A DNA stretch of 32,644 nucleotides from an uncultured Robiginitomaculum sp. (GTDB taxonomy: Bacteria > Pseudomonadota > Alphaproteobacteria > Caulobacterales > Maricaulaceae). Under the pieces are notes generated by a model that was given only the letters and a program-made list of their open reading frames with translations, searched no databases and was not told where the DNA came from. Of the stretch, positions 32,625-32,644 are shown one piece after another; position 1 is the stretch's first letter; every line of letters begins with the position of its first letter. The position numbers were made by a program, and so were the translations under genes. The stretch is from assembly GCA_938001945.1 (NCBI GenBank), contig CALLBH010000020.1, positions 1 through 32,644 on the forward strand, written 5' to 3'.

Positions 32625-32644
32625 AACGGAACTGGTGCGGGTCG
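32384..32644 (-). CDS. possible C-terminal part of an unknown Tyr-rich protein (runs off the window)
   Basis: On the minus strand the frame ending at the TAG at 32384 is open for 86 codons up to the window edge. The last 66 residues are rich in Tyr, Asp and Gly (YGYYLRISDYRVYHSHYYAKL; earlier CLHLIIDVDDGYRITFRPY). No ATG occurs near the edge, so if real it starts outside. The amphipathic hydrophobic and acidic pattern looks protein-like, but no family is recognised and the codon pattern overlaps the CCGATA repeats, so it may be fortuitous. Confidence 0.35.
   Translation of the reverse strand, partial: RPAPVPFIGKALAEDKSSGCLHLIIDVDDGYRITFRPYFEPSFNGYVLGYYGYYLRISDYRVYHSHYYAKLIGLNAKGLLLPIQRL

Larger units (their letters stand above)
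29340..32644. mobile_element. left end of a tRNA-Thr-integrated genomic island (continues beyond window)
   Basis: The segment starts at the tRNA-Thr 3' fragment and immediately carries a complete tyrosine integrase. An unrecognised protein, an AlpA/excisionase-like HTH protein and a repeat-rich non-coding stretch follow. Codon choice is visibly more AT-rich than in the flanking chromosome. 29340-29495 itself holds no gene, only the att junction and the integrase leader. The right boundary is not in view. Confidence 0.7.

Overview
The window looks like chromosome of an alphaproteobacterium, probably a marine, Hyphomonadaceae/Maricaulaceae-like polysaccharide degrader. This is inferred from gene content and order: RNase D-like nuclease-lptC-lptA-lptB, a long TonB-dependent receptor of the Xanthomonas/Caulobacter type, a TRAP transporter, and galactose and uronate catabolic clusters. 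No species can be named from the sequence alone.

Left part (1-8.6 kb). A minus-strand run carries an RNase D-like exonuclease, lptC, lptA and lptB with tight or overlapping junctions. Two membrane-glycosylation genes follow (a GT2 polyprenyl-sugar-type transferase and a polytopic GT-C-like protein). After an 87-base gap come an NRAMP-fold transporter lacking the canonical metal-binding motifs and the start of an AGE/mannose-isomerase-family epimerase, cut by the window edge. An ada gene (plus) and a GumN/TraB-family lipoprotein (minus) converge with a 4-base overlap, followed by tRNA-Arg(CCG).

Middle part (8.9-20.1 kb) is a galactoside-utilisation regulon. A TonB-dependent receptor, a GH36 alpha-galactosidase and a sodium/sugar symporter lie on the minus strand. 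A DeoR/GlpR-type regulator is next, and galT-galK-galE is divergent from it on the plus strand. Several near-copies of a GlpR-type operator lie in front of the receptor and one lies in front of galT, so the DeoR protein is the likely common regulator. Uptake across the outer membrane, removal of alpha-galactose, inner-membrane import and the Leloir pathway are all present.

Right-middle (20.1-28.8 kb) is a uronate regulon. A tightly coupled minus-strand operon (kduI-kduD-PepSY-like lipoprotein-dctP-dctQ-dctM) sits beside a LacI-type regulator. Divergent from it are an MhpD/FAH-family hydratase and a secreted beta-helix protein. The same 14-bp operator core (TGACACCGGTTACC) lies in front of kduI and inside the 17-bp spacer of a clear sigma70-type promoter in front of the hydratase gene. 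KDG kinase and KDPG aldolase are not in the window.

Right end (28.8-32.6 kb) is a tRNA-associated integration hot spot. It holds a frameshifted and truncated integrase fossil, then a 45-nt 3' fragment of tRNA-Thr(TGT) that marks an island boundary. The island then carries a complete tyrosine integrase, an unrecognised 277-residue protein and an AlpA/excisionase-like HTH protein. It continues into an unusual repeat-rich region without a confident gene and a Tyr-rich reading frame that runs off the window.
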